64,000 bases of DNA. Source: Pseudomonas sp. CFBP 13711 (GTDB lineage: Bacteria > Pseudomonadota > Gammaproteobacteria > Pseudomonadales > Pseudomonadaceae). The DNA lies in NCBI RefSeq assembly GCF_014842265.1, contig NZ_JACYVI010000007.1, positions 78,002 to 142,001 of the forward strand, read 5' to 3'. This document shows, one piece after another, positions 43,375-51,572 of the stretch (positions are counted from its first letter, which is position 1; each line of letters begins with the position of its first letter). The position numbers and the translations under genes are program-made. Under the pieces are notes generated by a model, which worked only from the letters and a program-made list of their open reading frames with translations, ran no database searches and was not told the origin of the DNA.

Positions 43375-44567
43375 GGGTGCTCCCCGATGATCAGGCTGAC
43401 GTTGTTGCCACCGAAGGCAAATGAATTGCTCATCATCCGGCGTGGTGAATCACGCAGCTGGGTGTCGTTTGCCTTGACCCAGTTCAGCGCGGGCAGGCTT
43501 GTATCGGCTTCGCCATCCCACACATGAGGCGGCAGCTGATCCTCGTTATTTTCAGGGGCCAGCGCCAGCCAGCAGAACGCGGCTTCCAGTGCCCCGGCGG
43601 CGCCAAGGGTGTGGCCGCTCATGGGTTTGGTCGACGAGCACGCTACGCCGTGGGGGAATATGGCGCTGACCGCCAGACTTTCCATTGCGTCGTTGTGCTG
43701 GGTTGCGGTGCCGTGCAGGTTCACGTAGGCGATGTCGCTGGCGGTCAGTCTGGCGCTCGTCAGCGCCTTGCTCATGGCTTCTTGCGCGCCGTGCCCGGTG
43801 GGTTCGGGAGCGGAAATGTGGTGGGCGTCCGAACTGGCACCGGCGCCCAGCAAGGCGATGCGATGATCGTCCGCTGGCTCGCGCGTCATCAGAAACAGCA
43901 CGGCCGCTTCGCCGATATTGATGCCGTTGCGATTGCGCGAGAACGGGTTGCAGCGCTCGCTCGATACCGCTTCAAGGGACGAGAAGCCGTTGATGGTCAG
44001 CTTGCACAGGCTGTCGACGCCGCCGCACAACACCGCGTCGCACAGGTTCATGTCGAGCAGCCGACGCGCGCTGAGCAGCGCGCGGGCGCTGGAGGTGCAG
44101 GCGGTGGAAATCACGTAGGCCGGGCCGCTGAGGTCCAGCCACGCCGCGAGGAAGTTGGCCGGAGCGCTGAGTTCCTGCTGGCGATAGTCGTAGCTGTCCG
44201 GAAAAGTCTGATCGGCCAGGTAACTGGCGATCCCGCGGCTCGCTTCGTCGATGCCCGACGTGCTGGTGCCCAGAATCACGCCGATGCGGCCACGACCATA
44301 GCGGGTGATCGCCTGCTGAATGTCAGGCTCGATCTGGAGGGCGGCGGCAAGCAACAGCTGGTTGTTGCGGCTGCTTTGCTGGCCGAGCGCCGCTGGGATT
44401 GTCGGCAGCAGGCTTTTCACGCCGGCAACGGGCAGCGGGCGTTCAGGTATCCAGCCGCTTTCCGTGCGCATGCATGAAGCGTCCCCGGCGAACAGCGTCC
44501 GGGCCACGCTCTGGCGGTCGTCGCCCAGTGCGCAGATCAGCCCCAGGGCATTGAGGTATGCCGTCAT
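43371..44567 (-). CDS. APE cluster 3-oxoacyl-ACP synthase (ApeO-like)
   Basis: 398 residues. Ketosynthase with Cys in STACTSSARALLSARRLL, His in VNLHGTATQHND and His in MSGHTLGAAGALEAA. In the type II aryl polyene synthase this ketosynthase pairs with the chain-length-factor-like ApeC, which is encoded at the far end of the cluster (58300-59028). Overlaps both neighbours by 4 bases. Confidence 0.9.
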   Translation of the reverse strand: MTAYLNALGLICALGDDRQSVARTLFAGDASCMRTESGWIPERPLPVAGVKSLLPTIPAALGQQSSRNNQLLLAAALQIEPDIQQAITRYGRGRIGVILGTSTSGIDEASRGIASYLADQTFPDSYDYRQQELSAPANFLAAWLDLSGPAYVISTACTSSARALLSARRLLDMNLCDAVLCGGVDSLCKLTINGFSSLEAVSSERCNPFSRNRNGINIGEAAVLFLMTREPADDHRIALLGAGASSDAHHISAPEPTGHGAQEAMSKALTSARLTASDIAYVNLHGTATQHNDAMESLAVSAIFPHGVACSSTKPMSGHTLGAAGALEAAFCWLALAPENNEDQLPPHVWDGEADTSLPALNWVKANDTQLRDSPRRMMSNSFAFGGNNVSLIIGEHP

Positions 44568-45052
44568 TGACTCGCCTTGCCTTCGAGTGGGCTGACGACG
44601 TATTTCAGTTCGCCGCTTTCCATGCTGATCTTGAAGAAGCCCTCGGAGGCGTAATCGACGATCCAGCGATCATCCAGACTGCGGCCATAGGGACGCAGCT
44701 CGACGCCAGGGTATTCAAAGCGCACTTCTTTCAGTGACGTCAGGGCAAACAGCACGGCCGCGAACAACTCGCGCGCTTCAGGATTGGGCGGCAGCAGACC
44801 ATCGGCCTTCCAGCGATCTTCGCGAAGCTGCTGGCGCGCCACCGGAATACCGAGGGGGTCCATCAACGAGAACCGCAGGCCGTGGCGTTCCTTCTGGATC
44901 ACCATCACCCAGTCCTGGCGCTGACCCGCCTGTTCGCGCTGCACGTGCAGCTGCACGGGGAATTTGATGTGGGGCGTTTGCGCAGGCAGCGGCGCGTGGC
45001 TGGCGCAGCCACTCACCAACAGGACGCAGAGCAACAGAAAGGCGCGAATCAT
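44564..45052 (-). CDS. APE cluster lipoprotein (DUF3261-like)
   Basis: 162 residues. Lipoprotein signal with lipobox LVSGC (Cys ~15). The rest is soluble and beta-rich (FSLMDPLGIPVARQQLREDRW), with a LolB-like feel, as expected if it receives lipidated polyene at the outer membrane from the LolA-like protein encoded at 50548-51150. Function is inferred from context. Confidence 0.75.
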   Translation of the reverse strand: MIRAFLLLCVLLVSGCASHAPLPAQTPHIKFPVQLHVQREQAGQRQDWVMVIQKERHGLRFSLMDPLGIPVARQQLREDRWKADGLLPPNPEARELFAAVLFALTSLKEVRFEYPGVELRPYGRSLDDRWIVDYASEGFFKISMESGELKYVVSPLEGKASQ

Positions 45053-45795
45053 AAGGCTTTACCTTCTAGGGTGGCCGAGAGAGGTTTGCGTGCGACGACA
45101 TTGATCAGCGTCTCTTCACGTTCCCCAAAGGCCTTGGGTTTGACCAGTTTCAAACGTTCCAGCAGACCGAAGTCTTTGGCTCGGCTCCACCAGAGATAGG
45201 GGTAAGAAACGTTGTGCGCAGTGAAATGAAAACCTTCATTGCCCAGCATGTCCAGGTATTGCGCGGCGCTTTTCTGGACGTGCATCGGGTGACGGAAGAG
45301 CCAGCGAATCACCCACGTGTCGATGTAGGCCTCGGTGGACTCGGCGAACAGCAGGTAACCGCCGGGCTTGAGCACCCGATAGAACTCGGCGAGGGATTTT
45401 TCCTGCTCGACCAGATGATGGAACGTCTGATGGCAGAAGACCATGTCGACACTCGCGTCCGCCAGTGGCAAGGCTGCGCAGTCACTGCCGATCAGCTCAA
45501 CGTTCAAACCGCGACGCTGGGCTTCTTCAGCGCTGAGTTGCAGGCTGAGGGGGTCGGCGTCGATGCCGAAAATCTTCGCCGGATTGAACGCGCTATGCAG
45601 GTACTGAAACGACTTGCCCTGCCCGCAGCCGGCGTCCAGCACCACCGGGTTCTCTGGCAGGGGCTCACTGAACAGGCTGCGCAGGTCGTCGATGGCCACT
45701 CGCAAAACGCGGTGCTGCCACGTGTGACTGCGCAGAAACAGAAAGCCCAGGCGCGTTTCTTCAACGTAACTGTCGCTGAAATACTGGCCGCTCAT
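45049..45795 (-). CDS. APE cluster SAM-dependent methyltransferase
   Basis: 248 residues from the ATG that overlaps the flavoenzyme stop by 4 bases. Class I Rossmann fold: motif I VVLDAGCGQGKSFQYL, DADPLSLQL acidic loop and post-I DMVFCHQTFHHL. Likely methylates the aryl head group or a terminal carboxyl of the polyene; known APEs carry a methylated phenol head. The exact target is not determinable. Confidence 0.85.
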   Translation of the reverse strand: MSGQYFSDSYVEETRLGFLFLRSHTWQHRVLRVAIDDLRSLFSEPLPENPVVLDAGCGQGKSFQYLHSAFNPAKIFGIDADPLSLQLSAEEAQRRGLNVELIGSDCAALPLADASVDMVFCHQTFHHLVEQEKSLAEFYRVLKPGGYLLFAESTEAYIDTWVIRWLFRHPMHVQKSAAQYLDMLGNEGFHFTAHNVSYPYLWWSRAKDFGLLERLKLVKPKAFGEREETLINVVARKPLSATLEGKAL

Positions 45796-47024
45796 GGGCG
45801 AGGGCCCGCACAGATTTCGGCGAGCATGCGCAGGCGCCGCTTGGGCTCGGCGACGAACGGGTTGCGCTCGTCCCACGCGTAACCGGCCAGGATCGAGCTG
45901 ATCATGCGGCGTATGTCGGGGCGGCTGTCCGGATAGAAAATCACATCCTGAAAACTGCCCTCGTACCAGCCTTCGACGTAGGCGCGGAAGGTGTCCACAC
46001 CGCGTTTCAGCGGCGCGGCGAACTCGCTTTCCCAGTCAACGCTTTCGCCTTGCAGCTGACGATGCAAAACACCGGCCGCCATGCTCGCCGAGCGCATGGC
46101 GATGGTGACGCCAGACGAAAACACCGGGTCGAGGAATTCCGCCGCGTTGCCGAGCAAGGCAAAGCCTTCGCCGTGCAGGGTTTTGACGTTGGCCGAATAC
46201 CCGCCGATGCTGCGCGCCGGGGTGTCCCAGACAGCGTTTTGCAACACGCGGCTCAAGCTCGGGGTCTCGTCGATGAACGCGCGCAGGCAGGCGTCGAGGT
46301 CATCGGGCTTGCCCGCGAAACGCTCGGCGGATGCCACGACGCCCACCGAACAGCGACCGTTACTGAACGGAATCGACCAGAACCACACGTCCTTCACGGT
46401 TGGGTGAACCGTCACCAGAATCTTTTCGCGATCAAAGCGTGGGTCGTCGATGCGGTCTTCGACGTGGGTGAACACCGCCTGACGCAGAGGGAAGTTCGAG
46501 GGTGCTTCCAAGCCCAGAAAGCGTGGCAGCACGCGGCCATAACCGCTGGCGTCGAGCACGAACGTCGCTTGCACGCGGTAGGCCGTACCGTCTTCGCGCT
46601 GCACGTCGAGGGTCGGCTGCTCGCCGGAGAAGTCTGCGGCGGTGATGGTTTCCCGGTAGCGAACTTCAACGCCCTGGCGCTCGGCTTCGTCGGCCAGCAG
46701 TTTGTCGAAGTCGGCGCGCTGCACCTGGAAGGTCGTGGGCTTACCGTCGCTGAAAGTGTCGCCGAAGTCGAAGGCGCTGTACTGCTCACCGCAGGCGAAG
46801 GCCGCGCCGTTTTTCATCTGGAACCCGGCGGCCTTGACCGCTTCCAGCATGCCCGCTTCTTCGACGAAATCCAGGCAATGGGACAGCAGGCTCTCGCCGA
46901 TGGAGAAGCGCGGGAATTCCTGGCGCTCGATGATCAGCACATCGTGGCCCTGACGTTTGAGCAACGCAGCAGCGATGGCTCCGGCTGGACCGGCGCCGAT
47001 CACGACGACCTGACGACATTCCAT
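45792..47024 (-). CDS. APE cluster FAD-dependent oxidoreductase, halogenase-like
   Basis: 410 residues. FAD site VVVIGAGPAGAIAAALL, then IIERQEFPRFSIGESLL, and the W-x-W-x-I-P type motif in VWFWSIPFSNGRCSVGVV that typifies the flavin-dependent halogenase superfamily. A K-x-G element (FQMKNGAAF) lies where acyl-carrier and phenolic halogenases have their catalytic Lys. It may therefore chlorinate/brominate or hydroxylate the aromatic head. The start ATG lies one base after the stop of the upstream antiporter-like gene. Confidence 0.8.
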   Translation of the reverse strand: MECRQVVVIGAGPAGAIAAALLKRQGHDVLIIERQEFPRFSIGESLLSHCLDFVEEAGMLEAVKAAGFQMKNGAAFACGEQYSAFDFGDTFSDGKPTTFQVQRADFDKLLADEAERQGVEVRYRETITAADFSGEQPTLDVQREDGTAYRVQATFVLDASGYGRVLPRFLGLEAPSNFPLRQAVFTHVEDRIDDPRFDREKILVTVHPTVKDVWFWSIPFSNGRCSVGVVASAERFAGKPDDLDACLRAFIDETPSLSRVLQNAVWDTPARSIGGYSANVKTLHGEGFALLGNAAEFLDPVFSSGVTIAMRSASMAAGVLHRQLQGESVDWESEFAAPLKRGVDTFRAYVEGWYEGSFQDVIFYPDSRPDIRRMISSILAGYAWDERNPFVAEPKRRLRMLAEICAGPRP

Positions 47025-47025
47025 T

Positions 47026-48201
47026 TCAGCTATTGGCACAAGGTTTCCTTTTCGAGTGTTCGACGACATCGACGTCATGCAAATCAAGAGGGCGGTTCAT
47101 GCCCAGGAGGGCTGGCAACAGGGTGGCGATCAGGCTCATGAGCATCAGCGCGAAATACAGCGACGGGCTGATCAGCCCCTGTTGCAACAGCAGGTTGAGA
47201 AAGACGATTTCGCTGAGGCCACGGATGTTAAGCAGCAGGGCTTCTTTCCAGCGCACGGCACCTGCAAACGATGGCGCCGCCCAGCGCACGCCGATCCAGT
47301 TGCCCAGCAGTTTGCTGGCGATCGGCAGCACGAGCAGCCCCAGCAGAGTCAGCCAGCCCAGTTCGCCGATGGCGCTGTGAATATTGATCTGGACGATGCC
47401 GGACGTGAGGATCAGCGGGATCGCCACGTAGTGCTGCAGCGCCTTGAACCAGGCGGCTTTCAGCGGCAGCGCAAAGGGTTGCTTGAGCGCGTTCATGCAC
47501 AGCAGATAGCCGATGCCGACGATGAGCGCGTTGAGGCGGTAGTGCTCGGCGACCATCAGCAGCAGAAAGAAAACAGCCCCGTAAACCTGTGGCTGGCGAA
47601 CCCGCAGCAGCCGTAACAGCAGCGGCACGCCGGCGAGCAGCAGCGGGATAATCAGACTGGTCAGGTGCAGGCTGCCCTGGGCCAGCCCGAACAGCCCCCA
47701 GCAGGCCAGATCGATGAGGATCGCGGTTTGCACCAGACGTCTCGTGGCGTGGGTTGGGTAGCCGATATGGTTGAGATAGAGATAGAGCACCGGGATGGCA
47801 GTGATGGCGAACACCAACCCCAACGCCAGGCTGCTCAGCCAGCTCGACGCCGGTAGAAGCCACACGGCGCAGGCGACGCCACAGAGAAAGGGTACACAGA
47901 AGCTGGGCAGCGCGACTTTCAGGCTCTGCGGGTCGAGACGCACATCGATCACATCGCTGAGGATATGCCCGAGCACGACCGCGAAACTCACGCCGTACAG
48001 GGTTTTCAGCCAGACGGGCGCGACCAGTCGCGCGCCGGTGAGCTGCCACTGCGGCTCGACGAGGAACAGCATCAGCAGCGGGATGGCAAACGTCGCCAGC
48101 AGCAGCTGGCTGACGATGGGGATCAGGTTCAGTCGGGCGCCGAGCCGGCTGGCCAGCGCAAACAGCCCGAGCACCATCGCCCAGAACGCGACGGTTATCA
48201 C
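47026..48201 (-). CDS. APE cluster cation:proton antiporter-like membrane protein
   Basis: 391 residues with about eleven hydrophobic segments in a CPA2 (KefB/NapA-type) arrangement, for example FAVVLGHILSDVIDV, LALGLVFAITAIPVLYLYL and LLNIRGLSEIVFLNLLL. No regulatory TrkA domain is present. Such a gene is not part of the E. coli-type APE set as I know it. It sits between the exporter and the flavoenzyme, overlapping the exporter by 4 bases, so it is an integral operon member. It may energise export or serve pH/ion homeostasis; unproven. Confidence 0.75.
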   Translation of the reverse strand: MITVAFWAMVLGLFALASRLGARLNLIPIVSQLLLATFAIPLLMLFLVEPQWQLTGARLVAPVWLKTLYGVSFAVVLGHILSDVIDVRLDPQSLKVALPSFCVPFLCGVACAVWLLPASSWLSSLALGLVFAITAIPVLYLYLNHIGYPTHATRRLVQTAILIDLACWGLFGLAQGSLHLTSLIIPLLLAGVPLLLRLLRVRQPQVYGAVFFLLLMVAEHYRLNALIVGIGYLLCMNALKQPFALPLKAAWFKALQHYVAIPLILTSGIVQINIHSAIGELGWLTLLGLLVLPIASKLLGNWIGVRWAAPSFAGAVRWKEALLLNIRGLSEIVFLNLLLQQGLISPSLYFALMLMSLIATLLPALLGMNRPLDLHDVDVVEHSKRKPCANS

Positions 48202-50558
48202 GAGCGTTTCTCGTGCTGGTTGTTCGCGGCGCTCTCATCCTGACGCGCCGCATTCTCATGCTGACGCCCTGCCCAAGGCGCCAGAATGAAGCTGAAGGCC
48301 AGACCGAGGCTCACCGACAGCCCGAAATTGCTCACTGCCGGGGTGCTGGAGATCGCCAGCAGACCGAACGACAGCCACGTGGTCGCCGCCGCCAACAGCG
48401 TGCCCATCAGGCTCACGGCCGCGCCGCCAATCTGCTCGCGCATGAGGATCGCGTAATCGACGCTGATCGCAGTGACCAGCAGCAGACCGAACAGGCTGAA
48501 CAGCGTCAGCGGCTGACCCAGCCAGCCGAGGCTCGCCAGACTGCACACGGCCGCGAGCAGTGGCAGGGCGATCACCCTCAGTGCCCCGCGCAGACCGAAT
48601 GGCAAAATCAGCAGCAGAACGATCAGCACGCAGGACGCCAGCTTGAGTTCCGCGGCGCTGATCTGGGTGGCGGCGAACACCTTGTTCAGGTCGCCGAGGC
48701 GGTCCACCAACTGGACGCCCGGAAGGTCCTGCGCCTGCACGCGGAGCAGCGCCGCATCGTTCAGGCCCTGCAGGCTGACGATTCCGGCCACGCCTTGATC
48801 GTTGCTGCCCAGCCACAGCAGGCGCCAGGGTTCGCCCAAAGGTCCGGCCAGTACATCGTCGATGCCTTGAACGGGAAGGGCGCGCAGGTTTGCCAGTTCG
48901 TTATTGAGCACTTCCGGCGGCACACCCAGTGCGAGCAACGGTTGCCAGTGCGCAGGCAGCGTGTCGAGGGCGGTGCGCGCAGCTTGTTGTTCGGCGGGCG
49001 TCGCCACCAATTGGTTGAGGGACAGATAACCCTGCAGTTTGCCCTGGGTGACCAGTTGATCAAGTCGCTGACTCAGCGCGGTCTGACGCTCCAGTAATTG
49101 TTGCTGATCGGCGCCGCGCACCAGGAAGAACTGGCTGGTGGGTTGGTAGCCGGTGATGCGCGCCACGGAGCGCGCTTCGTCGGTCAGGCTTTGCGGCGCG
49201 GCGATCCATTGGCGGATGTCATTCTTGGTGGTCAATTGCAGCAGGCCGGCTGCGCAAAAAATGAGCAACGCCCCCAACAGCACCGGCGTGCCCACTCGAG
49301 TGAGCAGTTTGGCGCGTGCGTTCATCAAGGCTTCAGCGATCTTCAGCGGCCATTGCGCAGGCCGCAACTCGACACCGTTGAGCAGCGCCGGCAGCAGGCA
49401 CACCGCTGTCAGATAGGCGCCGACCAGACCGGCCGCCGAGAACACGGCGATCTGGGTCAGAGCCGGGAAGGGCGTCCAGGCGAGGGCCAGATAGCCGATG
49501 CAACTGGTCGCCAGACTCAGGCTCAGGCCTGACAGCGTCAGGCGCAACGCCGACCAGCTGCGCCAGGGTTTCAGGCTCCAGCTTTTTGAGAGGTAGTGCA
49601 GCGGATAGTCCACCGCCACGCCGATCAGGCTTGAGCCCAGCACCAGCGTCATAACGTGCATCTTGCCGAACAGCGCGACGCAGGCCGTGGCGCCGAACAG
49701 CATGCCCACCATTACCGGAATGAACGCCAGCAACACACGCCAGCGTTTGAACGCGAGCAACAGCAACAGCAGGATGCCCAGCGTCGCGCCGCCGCCGACC
49801 CAGGTGATTTCCCGGGTAGCCTGTTGCTGACCGTGGGCGGCGTACAAGAGTCCGCTGGCCGCCAGCAATTGTGCATCGCTGGCGCTGGCCTGTTGGCGCG
49901 CTTCGTCCATCAGCGCTGAGACATGCAGCGGCAGGCGCATGTCGAAGGCGTCGGCGCGGGTACGGGCGCGCAGCAGGACCCAGCTTTTGCCATCGGCCTT
50001 GGCGATCAGCGCGCCGCTGCCGATGTCCAGTTGCACCGAGCCGTGCATGGGCTGGCCGTTCTGGATGCGCCCCGTCAGCCCGAGCCAATCCTCCTGGCTG
50101 GGCACCAGACTGAAACCGCCAAACGGATCGAACAGGCTTTGCACGCGCTGTTGAATAAAAGCTTCGGGATGCTCGATGAGCTCGGTACGGTCCTTGGGCG
50201 GCAGCATCGCCAGGCGACCGCGCAGCAGTTGTTCACGCAGGGCCGGAAGATCGGCCTGAACGTTCCACTGGACCTTTTCGAAGAGCCCGCTGGCCTGCCA
50301 TTTCTCGCTCAGTTGCCGCGCCAGCTCGACGGCCTTTTCGGCATCGGCGTGACCCACCAGCACCAGCATCTCGCGGTTCATCGGCTCCTGAATGCGTTGT
50401 TCGGCGCGCAGCTCCAAGGCATCCGGCGTGCTGCCGGGGACCAGTTCCATGAGGTTGGCCGACAGCGGCGCGCCATGACGCCATTGCCAGCCGGCGAGTG
50501 CGAGCACGGCCAGCAAGGCAATCAGGAAAAGGCGCGGCAGCAGGCGTTCAATCGGCAA
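48198..50558 (-). CDS. APE cluster MMPL/RND-family exporter (ApeM-like)
   Basis: 786 residues. N-terminal membrane helix (LFLIALLAVLALAGWQW) and a first periplasmic domain (~residues 30-240), then two blocks of membrane helices (for example LLLLLAFKRWRVLLAFIPVMVGMLFG and LFSLFGLLLVTAISVDYAILM) with a second periplasmic domain between them. The D-Y sequence in VAVDYPLHYLSKS and ISVDYAILMREQIGG is typical of MMPL proteins. It probably moves the lipid-linked polyene across the inner membrane to the LolA-like carrier. It overlaps lolA-like by 11 bases. Confidence 0.85.
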   Translation of the reverse strand: MPIERLLPRLFLIALLAVLALAGWQWRHGAPLSANLMELVPGSTPDALELRAEQRIQEPMNREMLVLVGHADAEKAVELARQLSEKWQASGLFEKVQWNVQADLPALREQLLRGRLAMLPPKDRTELIEHPEAFIQQRVQSLFDPFGGFSLVPSQEDWLGLTGRIQNGQPMHGSVQLDIGSGALIAKADGKSWVLLRARTRADAFDMRLPLHVSALMDEARQQASASDAQLLAASGLLYAAHGQQQATREITWVGGGATLGILLLLLLAFKRWRVLLAFIPVMVGMLFGATACVALFGKMHVMTLVLGSSLIGVAVDYPLHYLSKSWSLKPWRSWSALRLTLSGLSLSLATSCIGYLALAWTPFPALTQIAVFSAAGLVGAYLTAVCLLPALLNGVELRPAQWPLKIAEALMNARAKLLTRVGTPVLLGALLIFCAAGLLQLTTKNDIRQWIAAPQSLTDEARSVARITGYQPTSQFFLVRGADQQQLLERQTALSQRLDQLVTQGKLQGYLSLNQLVATPAEQQAARTALDTLPAHWQPLLALGVPPEVLNNELANLRALPVQGIDDVLAGPLGEPWRLLWLGSNDQGVAGIVSLQGLNDAALLRVQAQDLPGVQLVDRLGDLNKVFAATQISAAELKLASCVLIVLLLILPFGLRGALRVIALPLLAAVCSLASLGWLGQPLTLFSLFGLLLVTAISVDYAILMREQIGGAAVSLMGTLLAAATTWLSFGLLAISSTPAVSNFGLSVSLGLAFSFILAPWAGRQHENAARQDESAANNQHEKRS

Positions 50559-51150
50559 AGTCAGCGCGCTCCGAATCGCTCAGCGGTTGGGCGCTGGAGC
50601 TGTCGATCATCTTCAGCAGCGTGCTGTCGCCCTGGGTTTCAAGCAGCTCGATACGTTGCACCAGTGCGCCGCCATTGATGTTGATCTGGTTGAACACCTG
50701 TTTCAGCAACATCGAGCGCGGCACCAGGGTCAGTTGCCAGGCCTGGGCGTCGCCGCTCAACTGCACGTCGAAATCACGCTGCAGGCCGCTGCTGTCACCT
50801 TGTAAAACGGCGAGAAACAGCCGGTTCTGCTCGGCGCCTGCGCTTTTGCCCGGCAGCATCTGCCAGCTGCCATCGGCATCGCGGCGGGCGATGCCGGCGG
50901 CGGTGATGCGGTAATCCTGTTTCAGCGGCGTATCGAGCAGCCACAGCAGACCTGAATCTTTCGCCAGTACGAAGTCGCCCTTGCTGGTCAGCGGCTGGGG
51001 CAGGGCGCGCAGGTGTTTTTCCTGCACGAAGGCGCCATGAATGACGGCAGGTTTGGCCAGTTGATCGCTCAGTTGCTGCAGATCGAAGGCGTGGGCCAGC
51101 GAGGTCAGCGTGAGCAGCATCAAGCTGAGGAGGCCTTTAAAGGCACTCAT
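50548..51150 (-). CDS. APE cluster LolA-like periplasmic lipid carrier
   Basis: 200 residues. Signal peptide MSAFKGLLSLMLLTLTSLAHA, then a LolA-type half-barrel (QQLSDQLAKPAVIHGAFVQEKHL to LVQRIELLETQGDSTLL). LolA-like proteins in APE clusters are thought to shuttle the lipidated pigment through the periplasm to the outer membrane. It overlaps the thioesterase gene by 4 bases. Confidence 0.85.
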   Translation of the reverse strand: MSAFKGLLSLMLLTLTSLAHAFDLQQLSDQLAKPAVIHGAFVQEKHLRALPQPLTSKGDFVLAKDSGLLWLLDTPLKQDYRITAAGIARRDADGSWQMLPGKSAGAEQNRLFLAVLQGDSSGLQRDFDVQLSGDAQAWQLTLVPRSMLLKQVFNQININGGALVQRIELLETQGDSTLLKMIDSSSAQPLSDSERADFAD

Positions 51151-51572
51151 TTCAAAGCCCTCTCGACCGCTTCCACAAACACCATGGGGCAGGCCAGTTG
51201 CATTTCGCGGGTGTTAACGTCGACGGCCACTTGCACGGTGCTGGCGCGGGTCAGGCGCTCGCCGGTCGCGATGTCGGTGATCAGATAATCGATCTTCAAG
51301 CGGTTCTCCCACTCCACGAGACTGGCGCGCACGTTGATGCGCTGACCGAACACCGCGCCGCGCACATAGCGCAGTTGCAGATCGATCACCGGCCAGGCGT
51401 AACCCGAATCGAGCATGTGCGTGTAGTTGTGGCCGAGCTTGTCGAGGAGCGCGCAGCGCGCCACTTCCAGATACTTCACGTAGTGCCCGTGCCAGACGAC
51501 GTGCATGGTGTCGACGTCGAAAAACGGCACCAGGATTTCGGTGTCTTCGTGGATCACGCCTTTACTACGCAT
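51147..51572 (-). CDS. APE cluster 4HBT-type thioesterase
   Basis: 141 residues. Hotdog thioesterase of the 4-hydroxybenzoyl-CoA type with the active-site segment VPFFDVDTMHVVWHGHYVKYLEVAR; the Asp in FDVDTMH is the likely catalytic residue. It could release or proofread aryl-polyenoyl thioesters. Overlaps its neighbours by 4 and 8 bases. Confidence 0.88.
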   Translation of the reverse strand: MRSKGVIHEDTEILVPFFDVDTMHVVWHGHYVKYLEVARCALLDKLGHNYTHMLDSGYAWPVIDLQLRYVRGAVFGQRINVRASLVEWENRLKIDYLITDIATGERLTRASTVQVAVDVNTREMQLACPMVFVEAVERALK

